Assembly (NCBI RefSeq): GCF_021172065.1
Contig: NZ_CP087880.1
Location: 124,001 to 188,000 of the forward strand
From: Pseudocitrobacter corydidari
Lineage (GTDB): Bacteria > Pseudomonadota > Gammaproteobacteria > Enterobacterales > Enterobacteriaceae
Length of the DNA stretch: 64,000 nucleotides
Direction of reading: 5' to 3'
The position numbers and the translations under genes are program-made. Numbering within the stretch: position 1 is the first letter of the stretch; each line of letters opens with the position of its first letter. Below the pieces are notes generated by a model that did no database searches, had not been told where the DNA came from, and was given only the letters and a program-made list of their open reading frames with translations. This document shows, piece by piece, positions 49,810 through 62,152 of this stretch.

Positions 49810-50787
49810 ATGAAGCAGGACAAAAGACGCGGTCTGACCCGGATCGCATTGGCGCTGGCACTGGCGGGTTACTGCGTGACGCCCCTTGCGCTGGCGGAAG
49901 ACAGCGCGTGGATCGAGAGCGGCGAGACCAATATTTTCCAGGGGACTATTCCGTGGCTCTACCCCGTCGATGAAGATGAGGTAACTGGCGCGGGTCGGGT
50001 GACGTTAACATCTGACTATCAAGGTACTCGTCCGTCAGGCAGTACATCCGACAAGCGTATGTACTCTGGCGACAAATTAACGCTCAGTTGGGCGATTGGC
50101 GATACTGAAGGCGACGTCGATCTTGGTACGGCGGGTAAAGATGCAAAAACCATCGATACCATCCGCTGGATGAGCTACAAGGACGCCCAGGGGGGCGATC
50201 CAAAAGAGCTGGCAACGAAGGTGACCACTTACACCCTTACCGATGCCGACCGTGGACGCTATATCGGTATTGAAATTACCCCAACCACCCAGACGGGTAC
50301 GCCATACGTTGGGACTGCGCTGCATCTTTATGATGTTTCAAATGCTAACGGCGGGGGAAGCGATGAAGATAACGTTGATCCAGGACCGGTAGTTAACCAG
50401 AACCTGAAAGTCGCCATCTTTGTTAAAGATACCTCGACCAACCTTATTAACGGCAATACGCCAATCCAGTTGGGCAAAACGTACGTCGCCAAACTGTACT
50501 CGGATGAGAACAAAAACGGTCAGTATGACGCAGGTACTGACGTTGATGTTACCGCCAATTACGACTTCCGTTGGGTTCTCTCTGACACCAGCGATCAGCT
50601 CGGTACGGGGGGCGGCATTGTTAACTCAAGCTTCGATAATCAAAACCTGGTCATCCCTGCGACCAACGACGAAGCCAGAACCAACCTTAACGGCCCTGCT
50701 CGTGATGGCAAAGATGCCCTTGCGATCCCGACCAACGGCGATGGGGTTCAGGGTTACAAACTGCAGATTATCTACAAACACAAATAA
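49810..50787 (+). CDS. sinI: SinI, secreted partner of SinH
   Basis: 325-residue exported protein with signal peptide ending PLALA-EDS. The N-terminal half holds an Ig-like domain with the pattern TLTDADRGRYIGIEITP (about residues 140-160). The C-terminal third repeats the last domain of SinH: LGKTYVAKLYSDENKNGQYD, LVIPATNDEA and VQGYKLQIIY align with LGNTYRFVLWRDANKDGVFQ, IVIPATNREA and LQGYGLRVLY. AAGGAGAGA gives a strong ribosome site. 54 bases after sinH, probably the same transcript. Function not established; the layout recalls proteins exported through the inverse autotransporter ZirT. Confidence 0.82.
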   Translation: MKQDKRRGLTRIALALALAGYCVTPLALAEDSAWIESGETNIFQGTIPWLYPVDEDEVTGAGRVTLTSDYQGTRPSGSTSDKRMYSGDKLTLSWAIGDTEGDVDLGTAGKDAKTIDTIRWMSYKDAQGGDPKELATKVTTYTLTDADRGRYIGIEITPTTQTGTPYVGTALHLYDVSNANGGGSDEDNVDPGPVVNQNLKVAIFVKDTSTNLINGNTPIQLGKTYVAKLYSDENKNGQYDAGTDVDVTANYDFRWVLSDTSDQLGTGGGIVNSSFDNQNLVIPATNDEARTNLNGPARDGKDALAIPTNGDGVQGYKLQIIYKHK

Positions 50788-50798
50788 CACTTGCTCAA

Positions 50799-50863
50799 CA
50801 GCATTCCCGCAAGGGAATGCTGTTTCCGCATATTTTGCTTAATTCAGGATTAAGCAAAATATG
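50799..50863 (+). terminator. Two strong hairpins between sinI and ratA
   Basis: First: CAGCATTCCC-GCAA-GGGAATGCTG (50799-50822), perfect 10-bp stem followed by TTT, terminator-like. Second: CATATTTTGCTTAA / TTAAGCAAAATATG (50829-50863), perfect 14-bp AT-rich inverted repeat with a 7-base loop. The first would end most sinHI transcription before ratA; the second could be an operator or an RNA structure. Confidence 0.75.
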
Positions 50864-50907
50864 TTGATGCGGTAACCGATCGTTAAATAACTGGTGGAGT
50901 TCTTTTC

Positions 50908-53900
50908 ATGTCCCAGCCCCTGAAACCCGGTACTTTTTATGTTCTGCTTGTATTGCTGCTTACCGCAATGCTGCCGGGATGGTCATGGGCGGGCTCGTCA
51001 TGGCAAGACTCATCCGATACGGCGGGTGAATTTAACGGTACCGTCCCCAATGCCGACAGCGCCAGTATGCCGGTTTATCAGGGCAGTATTTGGCTTGATC
51101 CCGCGAAGACCCATGATATTGCGTTTTCCGCTAAACCCAATGAATTTAGCGTTAATCTGGATGTGTCGAAGCTGATTGTGACGAACCCGCAGGACCTGGA
51201 AGGCGATGTGTTTACCAATCCCCGTTGGGAAAACCAAACGCCGCCAGCGGTCTCTTTAGTCTGGGCGGATGCGGCGACACCGGAAACCCTTCTTAATCCA
51301 CAGCCAGTGGCTGGGCGTTCCTTTTGTGCGCAAGGGCTTGCCGGGCGTTCGCTGGTTGTCTGGCCGCAGCCAGACCCACAGCAGACCATGCCGCAGCTTT
51401 ATCTACGCACCTCGACAGGTTATCCCTATGAAAGTCTTCTGACGCTTGTCGATAAAAAAGTGACGTTAAATATTGCACCGGCCCAGGGCGACTTAATTTC
51501 TGTCAGTGCGGCCGGTTATGACGATACCGTGGGCGGGGCGAAAACTACCGTTGGCGGCAATATCACGTTGACCGTTACCACCAAAGACTGCAGCGGCAAC
51601 GTTGCAGGAAATATTCCTTTTATTATCAAACGCAAAGATGCTGAAAACCGACAGGGTGAGGTCAATAATGCTTCGCCGGTTGTTCTGGACAGAACTGAAC
51701 TGACCACTATCGCGACCGAATATCACGGCACCACCGATGCGAACGGCGTTGCGACGATCACGGTCACGCAACCCAACGGCCCTGGTGTAAAAACGCCGCT
51801 GGTAGCCAGCCTTTCAGGTATTGGTCAAACCAGTGAAACGGCAGTGATCTTTACCGTCCTTACCAGCCCGGATGTCCCTCAGGCCACGATGTGGGGCCAT
51901 ATGCCCGATACGCTAAAGGCCCATGATTATACGTTCAGTCGGCCAAAACTGGCGGCAGAAGTCGATAACGAAAATGGTACCGTTAACGATAACAATGAAA
52001 CCTGGTCTACCTTCACCTGGAGTGGTGCGGATAAACATTGCGACATTTTGCCCGGTATGCGCCAGTTTGGCGCGTTGGCAACGGTGGTGCCCACGACAGT
52101 TCAGGAGCTCGTTGGTTGGCCGATACAGGGTAACTACTACTGGTCATCACTGGCGGGAATGACCGGACAGCACCATGCGGCGGATGTTTCCAACCGTAGC
52201 GAAGCGCAAAAACCGGACGATACGACGTTTATTGTCAGTTGCGTCGATAAAGAAGCTCCTGACGTTGAACCGAAACTGGTGCTAACACCGGGAAGCTATG
52301 ATTCGACGTTAAAGGCGATGAAAGTAAAGGTGGGGGAAGAAGCGTCCCTGCGTGTAACCATCACCGATGACAAAAACAATAATCAACCGCTGGCGTATTA
52401 CTACTTTTCGTTACATCTGGATGACGGCATCAACCGTAAAAATCAATCGGATGCGGCATGGGAAGCGCATCCGGTGCAGATAGCGGGTGGCAGTAACGTC
52501 CATCAGGTTGACGCGCATACCTATGAAGGCATTACCGATGTGAATGGCCAGGCATCACTGACACTAACGCAACCGGGCGGCGCGGGTGTGAAAACGCACA
52601 TTACCGCAAAGATGCGTAGCGATTTCACTGCGTCGGATGAGAAAGACGTTATTTTTACGGTGATTACCAGCCCCGATAGTGACAAGGCCCGGATGTGGGG
52701 GCATATGCAGGGTATTATTGATTCTAATAATATCTTTAAACGTCCACGGCTGGCAGATGAAACCGACCATGAACTCGGTTCGGTGCGGGAGAACAACGAA
52801 GACTGGGCACTGTTCGACCAGAATAGCAGTATGCAGGCTGAATGTGGTGTAGGTCATATTCCGAGTCAGGATCAATTGCATGGTCTGTTCACAGCGCATC
52901 CCGGCAATGCGATTGGTACCGAACATGGCTGGCCAACGGTGCAACAAGATTATCTTAGTGCGGTACAACAAGAGCCACATTCATCTGTTAACCTGGGCAC
53001 AGGTAACATCGACACCTATTCAGGCTTTAAGCAGAACTATCTCTCCTGTTCCGGTAATGAGATGGTTGCCCAGATTACCGCTACGACCGATCATGACGTT
53101 TCCGTGGGCAGCAAAGCGAAGGCGAAAGTCGGAGAAACCGTCACCATGACGGTGCATACCTTCAATGCGTTGAATAATGCGGCCGTGCCGTTTACCGCCT
53201 TCAGCATCACAAAGGAGATGGGTAGAAACCGTCAGGGGCAGACTACCGGGTTTACCGATCCGACGAGTGGCGCGATAAAAATGAACGGCACGCTCTATGG
53301 AACATCCCAGGCCTCGGTGGTTTATTCCGGGACTACGGATGCACAGGGCTACGCAACGGTGGAGATTGAACAACCCCAGGGGGTGGGCTTAGGGACGCCG
53401 CTGAATATTGCGCCTGTTAACTCCTATATTCCCAATACAGTGAATTACAACGTGATATTCACCACCCCCACCAGCCCGGATGTGGTGGCGGCGCAGATGT
53501 GGGGGCATATGGATGAGACTATTACAGTCGATTCTTTAACCTTCACCCGGCCCAAACTGGCAGCGGAAGTTTCCAGCCCGGATGCGACATTGACAGAAAA
53601 CAATGAAGTCTGGGCGCGTGTGAGTCAGGCAAATACGTCAAGTATAAGTAACGGTGGCTGCGGAGCGAATATGCTGCCACGTCGTTCCCAGCTTAGTGCG
53701 CTCTATGAGGCTAATAAGGGTAACGCTGTACAGACAGTACACGGCTGGCCAACCCTGCGTGAGCCGTACTGGAGTAGTTCCCCTGCGGATAAAGTTCCTC
53801 ATTTTTATACCATTGCACTCAATGATGGCGCACAGGCTATTGGCGGTAGTAACGCGGTTTATGTCAGTTGCCTGGCGACGGCAAATAGTCCTGCTAACGC

Positions 53901-56900
53901 TATTACCTTAGAGGTGGTGGATCAGGCGCAATGGAACGCGACGGCGAAAGCGGCGAAGCTGAAAAAAGGCGAAACGCTCCAGGTTAAGGTAACGGTGAAG
54001 GATGCCCAGGGCAATGCACTGTCGGATATGCCATTCACCCTGAAACGTGGCGATGGTTACACCCGCTCAAATGAAAAACATATTGCTGGCAGCGGTGATG
54101 CGCTGGTTGCGCCAGTCATCGTCAACGGTGGCCTGGCGGATGAAACGTCACTGAATGATACCGCGACTGCATACACAGCCATGACCGGCAGCGACGGCAC
54201 TAAAATACTCACCATCACTCGCCCGGATACGCATGGCACCAAAACGGCGCTGATCGCGGCGCTGTATTCTGATGCAACGAAAAACGCCAGCCTCGACACC
54301 ATTTTTACCGTTGCGACCAGCCCGGACAGCGATAAGGCGAAAATGTGGGGGCACATGGCGGAAACGGTGACGGCTACTGACGGCACGGTATTTAAACGCC
54401 CGCGCTTACTGAATGAGTGGTCAACTCAGTCCTCTCTTACTGAAGATAATGAGGTCTGGTCGTTGTATAACATCAGCGAGGCAAACTCCTCCAGCAATGG
54501 CTGTGGGGCTAATTATGTTCCTGCGCAGGTTGGGCTGGAGTCGCTGTTTGACAATAACCGCAGCAACGCGATGAAAACCGTACAAGGTTGGCCTGTAAAT
54601 ACTCATTATCTTTCAAGCACCTCGAGTACGGACAGTTTATCGCAGCATAATTACAAAGCCGTCGATCTGGGCAATGGAACCAGTACCTCAATATCCGCTT
54701 CCGAGAGGAAGTTGTTAACCTGCCAGACGACCGAGGTGTTACAGGCAAGCCAGATTCTGCTGGACGCAGCGGATCCAACCACCTTCGACAGCACAAATAA
54801 TGTTGTCAAAGTTAAAAAAGGCGAAGCGGCAGTGGTGCGTGTAACCACGAAGGATTCGCAGGGGAATCCTGTAGGAAATACCGCATTTACCCTCAAACGA
54901 AACATCAGCGTGAACAGGGCCAACGTATCGAATAGCACGTCGATTGCCTCCCTGGCGGTAACGGATGCCTGGGGAAATACCCAAAATGATTTTCTTTCAA
55001 CAACCCTGGTTATTTATGGCGTGACGGGTGCCGATGGCACCACCACCTTCACTCTGAAACAAGACCAGACTACCGGGTTAAAAACGGAACTCACGGCAGC
55101 GCTGGACTCCTCCAGCAGCATTACATCGTCGCTTCCCGTCGTCTTTACGGTGCTTACCAGCCCGGATTCGCCAAAAGCCAAATTCTGGGGGCATATGGCT
55201 GAAACGGCGACAGGCGATGACGGTCTCATTTATAAAAGGCCATTGCTGAGAGACGAGATTAGCGCCTCTAATGGTATCAGCACCCTGGCAGAAGAGGGTG
55301 AAAACTGGTCTATGTTCCCGGCTGACAAGGCTAACGATACTTCGATAAGTGGTTGTGGCGCAGAGTATGTTCCAACTGACAATGAACTTAAGGCCATTTA
55401 TGCGCACCAGGGGGGGAGCGCATTGCATGATGCGATTGGCTGGCCAGTTTCAAAGCCCTATATCTCGAATACTGTCGCAGATATGTTCACTCAAACCTTT
55501 AAGTTTGATGTCGTTTCGTTGAAAACGGGAGATGAGACACAGGTTTCATCAAGTAATGCAGGGCCTCTTAGCTGCCGGACCACGCCAGTCGCTGTTGCCA
55601 GTCAGATCATTGTTGAAGCGAACGATGCAGCGCAATTTGTCAAAGTTGACGATACCTTGAGTGCATTGAAAGTGAAAAAAGGTGAAGACGCGGTGATTCG
55701 CGTGGTGACCAAAGATGCGCAGGGGAATACCGTGCCCAATGCTCCCTTTATTCTCAAGCGAGAGGGTTCAACGAATCGTCAAAATGCCACGATGATAAAT
55801 AAGCCGCTTACAGTGATTAACGCGGCAGGGACTTCTACGAAGATGGATAGTTCGTCAACACTGCTTTATGGGGTAACGGGCGCGGATGGGACTACCACGT
55901 TTACGGTAAAACAAGATGATTCCGTGGGCCTGCTAACCAATATGTACGCTCAGTTGTATCAGTCGACGATAGAATCCAACAAATTACCGGTGATGTTTAC
56001 CGTTATAACCAGCCCGGATACGCCTCTGGCAAACTACTGGGGGCATATGCCTGAAACCTTCACGACAAGGTCGGGGGTTGTCTTCAAGCGGCCAATGCTT
56101 AGTGCCGAGCATCCAGCGGGGCAGTCAACCGTGGAAAATAATGAATCCTGGCTTTCCTTGAATACAGCAGCAAAAAATGATGTCAGCAAATCAGGCTGTG
56201 ACGAACCTTATCAACCGTTATTAAGCGAACTTCAGGAGTTGTACAGTGAACATCCTAATGGTGCGATAGGAACCGATTTAGGCCTTCCGCTGACGAAAAC
56301 CTGGTGGGCTTACGATAAAGTTGCCTACGCGAATACCTGGTACGATCAGTCTATTAGTTTATCGAATGGATCAAGCGCCAGGGCGTCGTCAACCACCGTG
56401 GCGTTTGTGCCCTGTCTGGTAAACCCTCATGCAGTGGCTGCTTCTATTGAGATAACCTCCATGGCACTGGATGCGGAGAAAACGGCCAGTAATGATGGTC
56501 GCCCCAGCGCAACCGCGCCGAAAGGTACGGCGATCCGGATGACGGTGATTGTGCGGGATAGCGCAGGAAATCCATTGCCCGGCGCCAACTTTAACCTCGT
56601 ACGCGGGACGGCATTGGATCGTGCAAAATACAGTGTCGATGCTTCAGCTGATGATCTCACCCTCGTGCCTGTCACGCCTGCTGGCGTAAATATGACTCTC
56701 ACGAGTAATACATCAAAAGCACTGTTGACGACAGGCAGTGATGGTAAAGTGACCTTTGATGTGACGCAAAACGGGACTTATGGGCTGGCAACCCCGCTCA
56801 CTGCAACATTGCTACGCGACACTTCAATAAGCGCCACGATGGATGTCATTTTCACGGTGATAACCAGTCCCGACTCACCGAAAGCAAAATACTGGGGTCA

Positions 56901-58959
56901 TATGCCCGACACGTTTACCAGCAGTGCGGGGGTGACCTTTAAACGACCTTTACTGGCAGCGGAAGCAACCTCCGGGTCCTCGGTAGGCAGTAATAATGAG
57001 TCGTGGTCATACATTGGTGTTAACGACAGAGCTACGTCGGATTGCCCACTGGAGTATCAGCCGCGTCTCAATGAGCTACAGGGGCTCTATAACGATCATC
57101 CTGGCGGGGCAATACAGACGGATCTGGGGTTGCCTGTAGCTGCCGGAAGTGGAAACTGGTGGGCTTATGAAATGAGTATGCCTAACCCCAGCGGGTCGGT
57201 GTGGTTTTACGGCATCATTAATTTGAAAACGGGACAATCGTCGACCACGTCGAGTGGATTCGCTTTAATGCTCTGCCTGACGCAACCGCATTCGGTACCG
57301 GCAAGCCTTACACTGTCATCAACCGCCTACGATGAAGGCAGAACCGCCAGCAATGGTGGCACACCTACGTCATCTGTGAAAAAAGGTGAGACGCTTCCCT
57401 TAGTGGTGACGATCAAAGATGCCAATGGTAACCCCGTTGGCGGCGAAGGCGTTACGCTCAAGCGCGCGCAGGCGAAAAGCCGTTCAGGTATCTCTGTCTC
57501 CTCCACTACCGTCGATGATCTTATTTTAAATGAAGTCACACCGGAATCAGCCAGCATTTCCTTCGCCGCGAATTCGGCAACATGGAGCGGCATCACCGGC
57601 AGTGACGGCACTGTAACGTTCAATATTACACAAAAAAATACCATCGGCCTGGTAACGCCGTTTACAGCCTCACTGGGGCGAAATCCGCAGGTCACCGCCA
57701 ACCAGGACCTGATGTTCACGGTGGTAACCAGCCCGGATTCGCCGAAGGCAAACTACTGGGGGCATATGCCAGCAACCTTGACGGCAGTGAATGGTGCGGT
57801 ATTTGAACGCCCGAAATTGTGGAGTGAACTGCCATCGACCTCCGGCGTCGGCAAGATCAATAACAATAATGAGGACTGGCCTTACTATTCACCGACAAAA
57901 AAATCTGATGAGAGTGTGACCCCTTGCGAAGTGGCAAGACAGCCTCTGCTTAGTGATTTAAGTTCACTGTCTGCGCGTTATCCGGATAACTCCTTCGCCG
58001 CTGAAACGGGCTGGTCTGTGTATTACACCTGGTGGGCAGAGGATAAATCCGCCGCGGGTAAAGATCAGTCGGTGGATTTGAGGAATGGCACGCTGTATAC
58101 GAATGCAACAGGAGCATTTCTGCCATGCCTGGTTAATGCGCGTTCAACCGTTTCCAGCGTCACGCTCACCTCAACGGCGTTTGACGCTACCACTCAGGCG
58201 GCGAAAGTGAAAAAAGGCGAAGCCATGCCCGTTACCGTAACGGTGAAAGACAGCGCCGGGAAAACGGTGCCGAATGTGGCGTTTACGCTGAAACGCGGTG
58301 ATGCTGCGCCAAGAAACCCAGGTATGGCCTTGTACGGCGATGTGGATGCGATGGATGACATGACCGTTCAGCCGACATCGGGAGCGGCGGTGACGTGGCC
58401 TGACAGTGGCAATGCTTTGCAGGGAACCACCGGTTCTGACGGTACGGCGACGTTTATGGTTAAACAGAATAATACGCCGGGTTATAAAACGCCGTTGACG
58501 GTCACGTTGGACAATAACACCAGCATCACTGCGACAATGGACGCTATTTTCACCGTAGTGACCAGCCCGAATGTCTCAAGCGCCTATTACTGGGGGCACA
58601 TGGCAGATACGACCACGGTGAATGGTAAAACACTGCATCGCCCGTTGTTGGCATCGGAGCTACCTGCGAATGCTTCTTCCCCAGCCACGCCTGACGTAAA
58701 CAATGAAGCCTGGGCTATGGGGCACATGGTGGATTCAAGGAATTGGGATATCGAGGCGCAGTGTGGCAGCTTGACCAACGCGCCAAACGATGACGACTTA
58801 ATGGGGCTGTATACTAACTTTAATTCGCTGGGTTGGCCTGCATCCCCGAGTTTTCCTTACTTATCTTCTCAGAGATGCGGCGTGTTTGAGAATAGTGGAC
58901 AACAGGACTGCGCTATTACTCCGGGCAGCACAAAAGGCTTTGTGACTTGTACCCAATAA
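50908..58959 (+). CDS. ratA: RatA-like giant modular secreted protein
   Basis: 2683-residue exported protein with signal peptide ending SWA-GSS, an N-terminal cap (about residues 30-180) and nine modules of about 280 aa. Each module has an Ig-like part (KGE...V.V.DAQGN....F.LKR...G.TGADGT.TF..KQ) ending TSPD, then WGHM, RPxLxxE, NNExW and a cysteine-containing part. These correspond to the Salmonella repeat families DUF824/DUF823 of RatA, RatB and ShdA. No membrane anchor or barrel is visible, so it needs a secretion partner, most likely SinH. Ribosome site GGTGGAG; preceded by two hairpins. Frame intact. Confidence 0.85.
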   Translation: MSQPLKPGTFYVLLVLLLTAMLPGWSWAGSSWQDSSDTAGEFNGTVPNADSASMPVYQGSIWLDPAKTHDIAFSAKPNEFSVNLDVSKLIVTNPQDLEGDVFTNPRWENQTPPAVSLVWADAATPETLLNPQPVAGRSFCAQGLAGRSLVVWPQPDPQQTMPQLYLRTSTGYPYESLLTLVDKKVTLNIAPAQGDLISVSAAGYDDTVGGAKTTVGGNITLTVTTKDCSGNVAGNIPFIIKRKDAENRQGEVNNASPVVLDRTELTTIATEYHGTTDANGVATITVTQPNGPGVKTPLVASLSGIGQTSETAVIFTVLTSPDVPQATMWGHMPDTLKAHDYTFSRPKLAAEVDNENGTVNDNNETWSTFTWSGADKHCDILPGMRQFGALATVVPTTVQELVGWPIQGNYYWSSLAGMTGQHHAADVSNRSEAQKPDDTTFIVSCVDKEAPDVEPKLVLTPGSYDSTLKAMKVKVGEEASLRVTITDDKNNNQPLAYYYFSLHLDDGINRKNQSDAAWEAHPVQIAGGSNVHQVDAHTYEGITDVNGQASLTLTQPGGAGVKTHITAKMRSDFTASDEKDVIFTVITSPDSDKARMWGHMQGIIDSNNIFKRPRLADETDHELGSVRENNEDWALFDQNSSMQAECGVGHIPSQDQLHGLFTAHPGNAIGTEHGWPTVQQDYLSAVQQEPHSSVNLGTGNIDTYSGFKQNYLSCSGNEMVAQITATTDHDVSVGSKAKAKVGETVTMTVHTFNALNNAAVPFTAFSITKEMGRNRQGQTTGFTDPTSGAIKMNGTLYGTSQASVVYSGTTDAQGYATVEIEQPQGVGLGTPLNIAPVNSYIPNTVNYNVIFTTPTSPDVVAAQMWGHMDETITVDSLTFTRPKLAAEVSSPDATLTENNEVWARVSQANTSSISNGGCGANMLPRRSQLSALYEANKGNAVQTVHGWPTLREPYWSSSPADKVPHFYTIALNDGAQAIGGSNAVYVSCLATANSPANAITLEVVDQAQWNATAKAAKLKKGETLQVKVTVKDAQGNALSDMPFTLKRGDGYTRSNEKHIAGSGDALVAPVIVNGGLADETSLNDTATAYTAMTGSDGTKILTITRPDTHGTKTALIAALYSDATKNASLDTIFTVATSPDSDKAKMWGHMAETVTATDGTVFKRPRLLNEWSTQSSLTEDNEVWSLYNISEANSSSNGCGANYVPAQVGLESLFDNNRSNAMKTVQGWPVNTHYLSSTSSTDSLSQHNYKAVDLGNGTSTSISASERKLLTCQTTEVLQASQILLDAADPTTFDSTNNVVKVKKGEAAVVRVTTKDSQGNPVGNTAFTLKRNISVNRANVSNSTSIASLAVTDAWGNTQNDFLSTTLVIYGVTGADGTTTFTLKQDQTTGLKTELTAALDSSSSITSSLPVVFTVLTSPDSPKAKFWGHMAETATGDDGLIYKRPLLRDEISASNGISTLAEEGENWSMFPADKANDTSISGCGAEYVPTDNELKAIYAHQGGSALHDAIGWPVSKPYISNTVADMFTQTFKFDVVSLKTGDETQVSSSNAGPLSCRTTPVAVASQIIVEANDAAQFVKVDDTLSALKVKKGEDAVIRVVTKDAQGNTVPNAPFILKREGSTNRQNATMINKPLTVINAAGTSTKMDSSSTLLYGVTGADGTTTFTVKQDDSVGLLTNMYAQLYQSTIESNKLPVMFTVITSPDTPLANYWGHMPETFTTRSGVVFKRPMLSAEHPAGQSTVENNESWLSLNTAAKNDVSKSGCDEPYQPLLSELQELYSEHPNGAIGTDLGLPLTKTWWAYDKVAYANTWYDQSISLSNGSSARASSTTVAFVPCLVNPHAVAASIEITSMALDAEKTASNDGRPSATAPKGTAIRMTVIVRDSAGNPLPGANFNLVRGTALDRAKYSVDASADDLTLVPVTPAGVNMTLTSNTSKALLTTGSDGKVTFDVTQNGTYGLATPLTATLLRDTSISATMDVIFTVITSPDSPKAKYWGHMPDTFTSSAGVTFKRPLLAAEATSGSSVGSNNESWSYIGVNDRATSDCPLEYQPRLNELQGLYNDHPGGAIQTDLGLPVAAGSGNWWAYEMSMPNPSGSVWFYGIINLKTGQSSTTSSGFALMLCLTQPHSVPASLTLSSTAYDEGRTASNGGTPTSSVKKGETLPLVVTIKDANGNPVGGEGVTLKRAQAKSRSGISVSSTTVDDLILNEVTPESASISFAANSATWSGITGSDGTVTFNITQKNTIGLVTPFTASLGRNPQVTANQDLMFTVVTSPDSPKANYWGHMPATLTAVNGAVFERPKLWSELPSTSGVGKINNNNEDWPYYSPTKKSDESVTPCEVARQPLLSDLSSLSARYPDNSFAAETGWSVYYTWWAEDKSAAGKDQSVDLRNGTLYTNATGAFLPCLVNARSTVSSVTLTSTAFDATTQAAKVKKGEAMPVTVTVKDSAGKTVPNVAFTLKRGDAAPRNPGMALYGDVDAMDDMTVQPTSGAAVTWPDSGNALQGTTGSDGTATFMVKQNNTPGYKTPLTVTLDNNTSITATMDAIFTVVTSPNVSSAYYWGHMADTTTVNGKTLHRPLLASELPANASSPATPDVNNEAWAMGHMVDSRNWDIEAQCGSLTNAPNDDDLMGLYTNFNSLGWPASPSFPYLSSQRCGVFENSGQQDCAITPGSTKGFVTCTQ
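51448..58956 (+). repeat. Nine diverged tandem modules in ratA
   Basis: The WGHM signature marks each module, at residues 329, 597, 865, 1147, 1427, 1711, 1996, 2284 and 2562 (first bases at 51892, 52696, 53500, 54346, 55186, 56038, 56893, 57757 and 58591). The period is 268-288 residues. Modules are alike in protein motifs but not identical in DNA, so they are not recent amplification products. Confidence 0.9.
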
Positions 58960-59004
58960 GATCAATGTGGGGGGCCGCCTACGGCGGCCATACACAAGGG
59001 ACTT

Positions 59005-60485
<1,481 letters not shown>

Positions 60486-60544
60486 TTATTCAATCGATAG
60501 TAACGTGCTGACCGGGGAGCGCAAGCATTATTTGCAAAAAAAGG

Positions 60545-60573
60545 TGGATGCAACCGATTACGCTCTGTATAAT
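60545..60573 (+). promoter_or_regulatory. guaB promoter with PurR box
   Basis: ATGCAACCGATTACGC (60548-60563) matches the PurR consensus ANGCAANCGNTTNCNT at all defined positions but the last. It overlaps the -35 region (TGGATG) of a promoter with a perfect -10 TATAAT (60568-60573) at 17-base spacing, so PurR with hypoxanthine or guanine would block polymerase directly. The guaB start is 44 bases after the -10. Confidence 0.82.
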
Positions 60574-60616
60574 GCCACGGCAATATTTATTAACCACTCT
60601 GGTCGAGATATTGCCC

Positions 60617-62083
60617 ATGCTACGTATCGCTAAAGAAGCTCTGACGTTTGACGACGTCCTCCTTGTTCCCGCTCATTCCACCGTTCTGCCGAATACTGCT
60701 GACCTCAGCACCCAACTGACGAAAACTATTCGCCTGAATATTCCTATGCTCTCTGCGGCAATGGACACCGTGACTGAAGCTCGCCTGGCTATCGCGCTGG
60801 CGCAGGAAGGCGGCATCGGCTTTATCCACAAAAACATGTCTATCGAGCGCCAGGCTGAAGAAGTTAAGCGCGTGAAGAAACATGAATCCGGTATTGTCAC
60901 CGACCCGCAGACCGTTCTGCCGACCACTACGCTTCGCGAAGTGAAAGAACTGACAGAGCGTAACGGTTTCGCAGGCTACCCGGTTGTCACCGAAGACTAC
61001 GAGCTGGTGGGTATCATCACCGGTCGTGACGTACGTTTCGTTACCGACCTCAACCAGCCGGTCAGCGTATACATGACGCCGAAAGAGCGTCTGGTTACCG
61101 TGCGTGAAGGCGAAACCCGCGAAGTGGTTCTGGCCAAAATGCACGAAAAACGCGTTGAAAAAGCGCTGGTCGTTGACGACAGCTTCCATCTGCGCGGCAT
61201 GATCACCGTTAAAGATTTCCAGAAAGCAGAACGTAAACCGAACGCCTGTAAAGACGAGCATGGCCGTCTGCGCGTAGGCGCGGCAGTGGGCGCAGGTGCG
61301 GGCAACGAAGAGCGTGTTGATGCGCTGGTTGCCGCGGGCGTTGACGTCCTGCTGATTGATTCCTCTCATGGTCACTCTGAAGGCGTTCTGCAACGTATTC
61401 GTGAAACCCGTGCCAAATATCCTGATCTGCAAATCATCGGCGGTAACGTCGCAACTGGCGCAGGTGCTCGTGCACTGGCTGAAGCGGGTTGCAGCGCGGT
61501 GAAAGTAGGTATTGGCCCTGGGTCCATCTGTACTACCCGTATCGTTACCGGCGTAGGTGTTCCGCAGATCACTGCTGTTTCCGACGCGGTTGAAGCGCTG
61601 GAAGGTATGGGCATTCCGGTTATTGCCGACGGCGGTATCCGTTTCTCCGGTGATATCGCGAAAGCCATCGCCGCCGGCGCAAGCGCGGTAATGGTGGGTT
61701 CCATGCTGGCAGGCACTGAAGAATCCCCGGGTGAAATCGAGCTCTACCAGGGCCGCTCTTATAAATCTTACCGTGGCATGGGGTCCCTGGGCGCGATGTC
61801 CAAAGGTTCCTCTGACCGTTACTTCCAGAGCGATAACGCCGCCGACAAACTGGTGCCGGAAGGTATCGAAGGCCGCGTAGCGTACAAAGGTCGCCTGAAA
61901 GAGATCATTCACCAGCAGATGGGCGGCCTGCGCTCCTGTATGGGCCTGACCGGTTGTGGTACGATTGACCTGCTGCGTACTAAAGCTGAATTCGTACGCA
62001 TCAGCGGTGCGGGCATTCAGGAAAGCCACGTTCACGACGTGACCATCACCAAAGAATCCCCGAACTACCGTCTGGGTTCCTGA
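60617..62083 (+). CDS. guaB: IMP dehydrogenase
   Basis: NAD-dependent oxidation of IMP to XMP, first committed step of GMP synthesis. TIM barrel with the catalytic C305 in [10 protein letters not shown], a pair of CBS domains inserted at about 95-200 that sense purine nucleotides, and the flap/phosphate motifs [10 protein letters not shown]. The start at 60617 gives 488 aa as in E. coli; the frame extends upstream over the promoter and PurR box and is not used. Confidence 0.98.
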   Translation: MLRIAKEALTFDDVLLVPAHSTVLPNTADLSTQLTKTIRLNIPMLSAAMDTVTEARLAIALAQEGGIGFIHKNMSIERQAEEVKRVKKHESGIVTDPQTVLPTTTLREVKELTERNGFAGYPVVTEDYELVGIITGRDVRFVTDLNQPVSVYMTPKERLVTVREGETREVVLAKMHEKRVEKALVVDDSFHLRGMITVKDFQKAERKPNACKDEHGRLRVGAAVGAGAGNEERVDALVAAGVDVLLIDSSHGHSEGVLQRIRETRAKYPDLQIIGGNVATGAGARALAEAGCSAVKVGIGPGSICTTRIVTGVGVPQITAVSDAVEALEGMGIPVIADGGIRFSGDIAKAIAAGASAVMVGSMLAGTEESPGEIELYQGRSYKSYRGMGSLGAMSKGSSDRYFQSDNAADKLVPEGIEGRVAYKGRLKEIIHQQMGGLRSCMGLTGCGTIDLLRTKAEFVRISGAGIQESHVHDVTITKESPNYRLGS

Positions 62084-62090
62084 TTTTCTT

Positions 62091-62118
62091 CGCCCGACTC
62101 CGCGTCGGGCGATTTATT
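62091..62118 (+). terminator. Intra-operon hairpin between guaB and guaA
   Basis: CGCCCGAC-TCCGC... with partner GTCGGGCG, then ATTTATTTA. 8-bp stem with an imperfect T-run, probably a partial terminator or mRNA stabiliser inside guaBA. Confidence 0.65.
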
Positions 62119-62152
62119 TACCCTGTTTCACTTGCCTCGGAACAATCGTCAA

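Noticed and set aside
51448..58956. Regular repeats considered as CRISPR or recent DNA amplification
   Set aside because: The repeat is about 840 bases, in frame, and conserved at protein rather than DNA level; these are protein modules.
61975..61995. GuaB residue change [12 protein letters not shown] versus E. coli GTIDELRTKAEF
   Set aside because: Single substitution in the C-terminal region away from C305 and the CBS pair; no reason to suspect altered activity.
60620..62035. 471-codon open frame antisense to guaB
   Set aside because: Mirror of the guaB frame caused by biased codon use; composition (His, Phe, Arg rich) is typical of antisense shadows.
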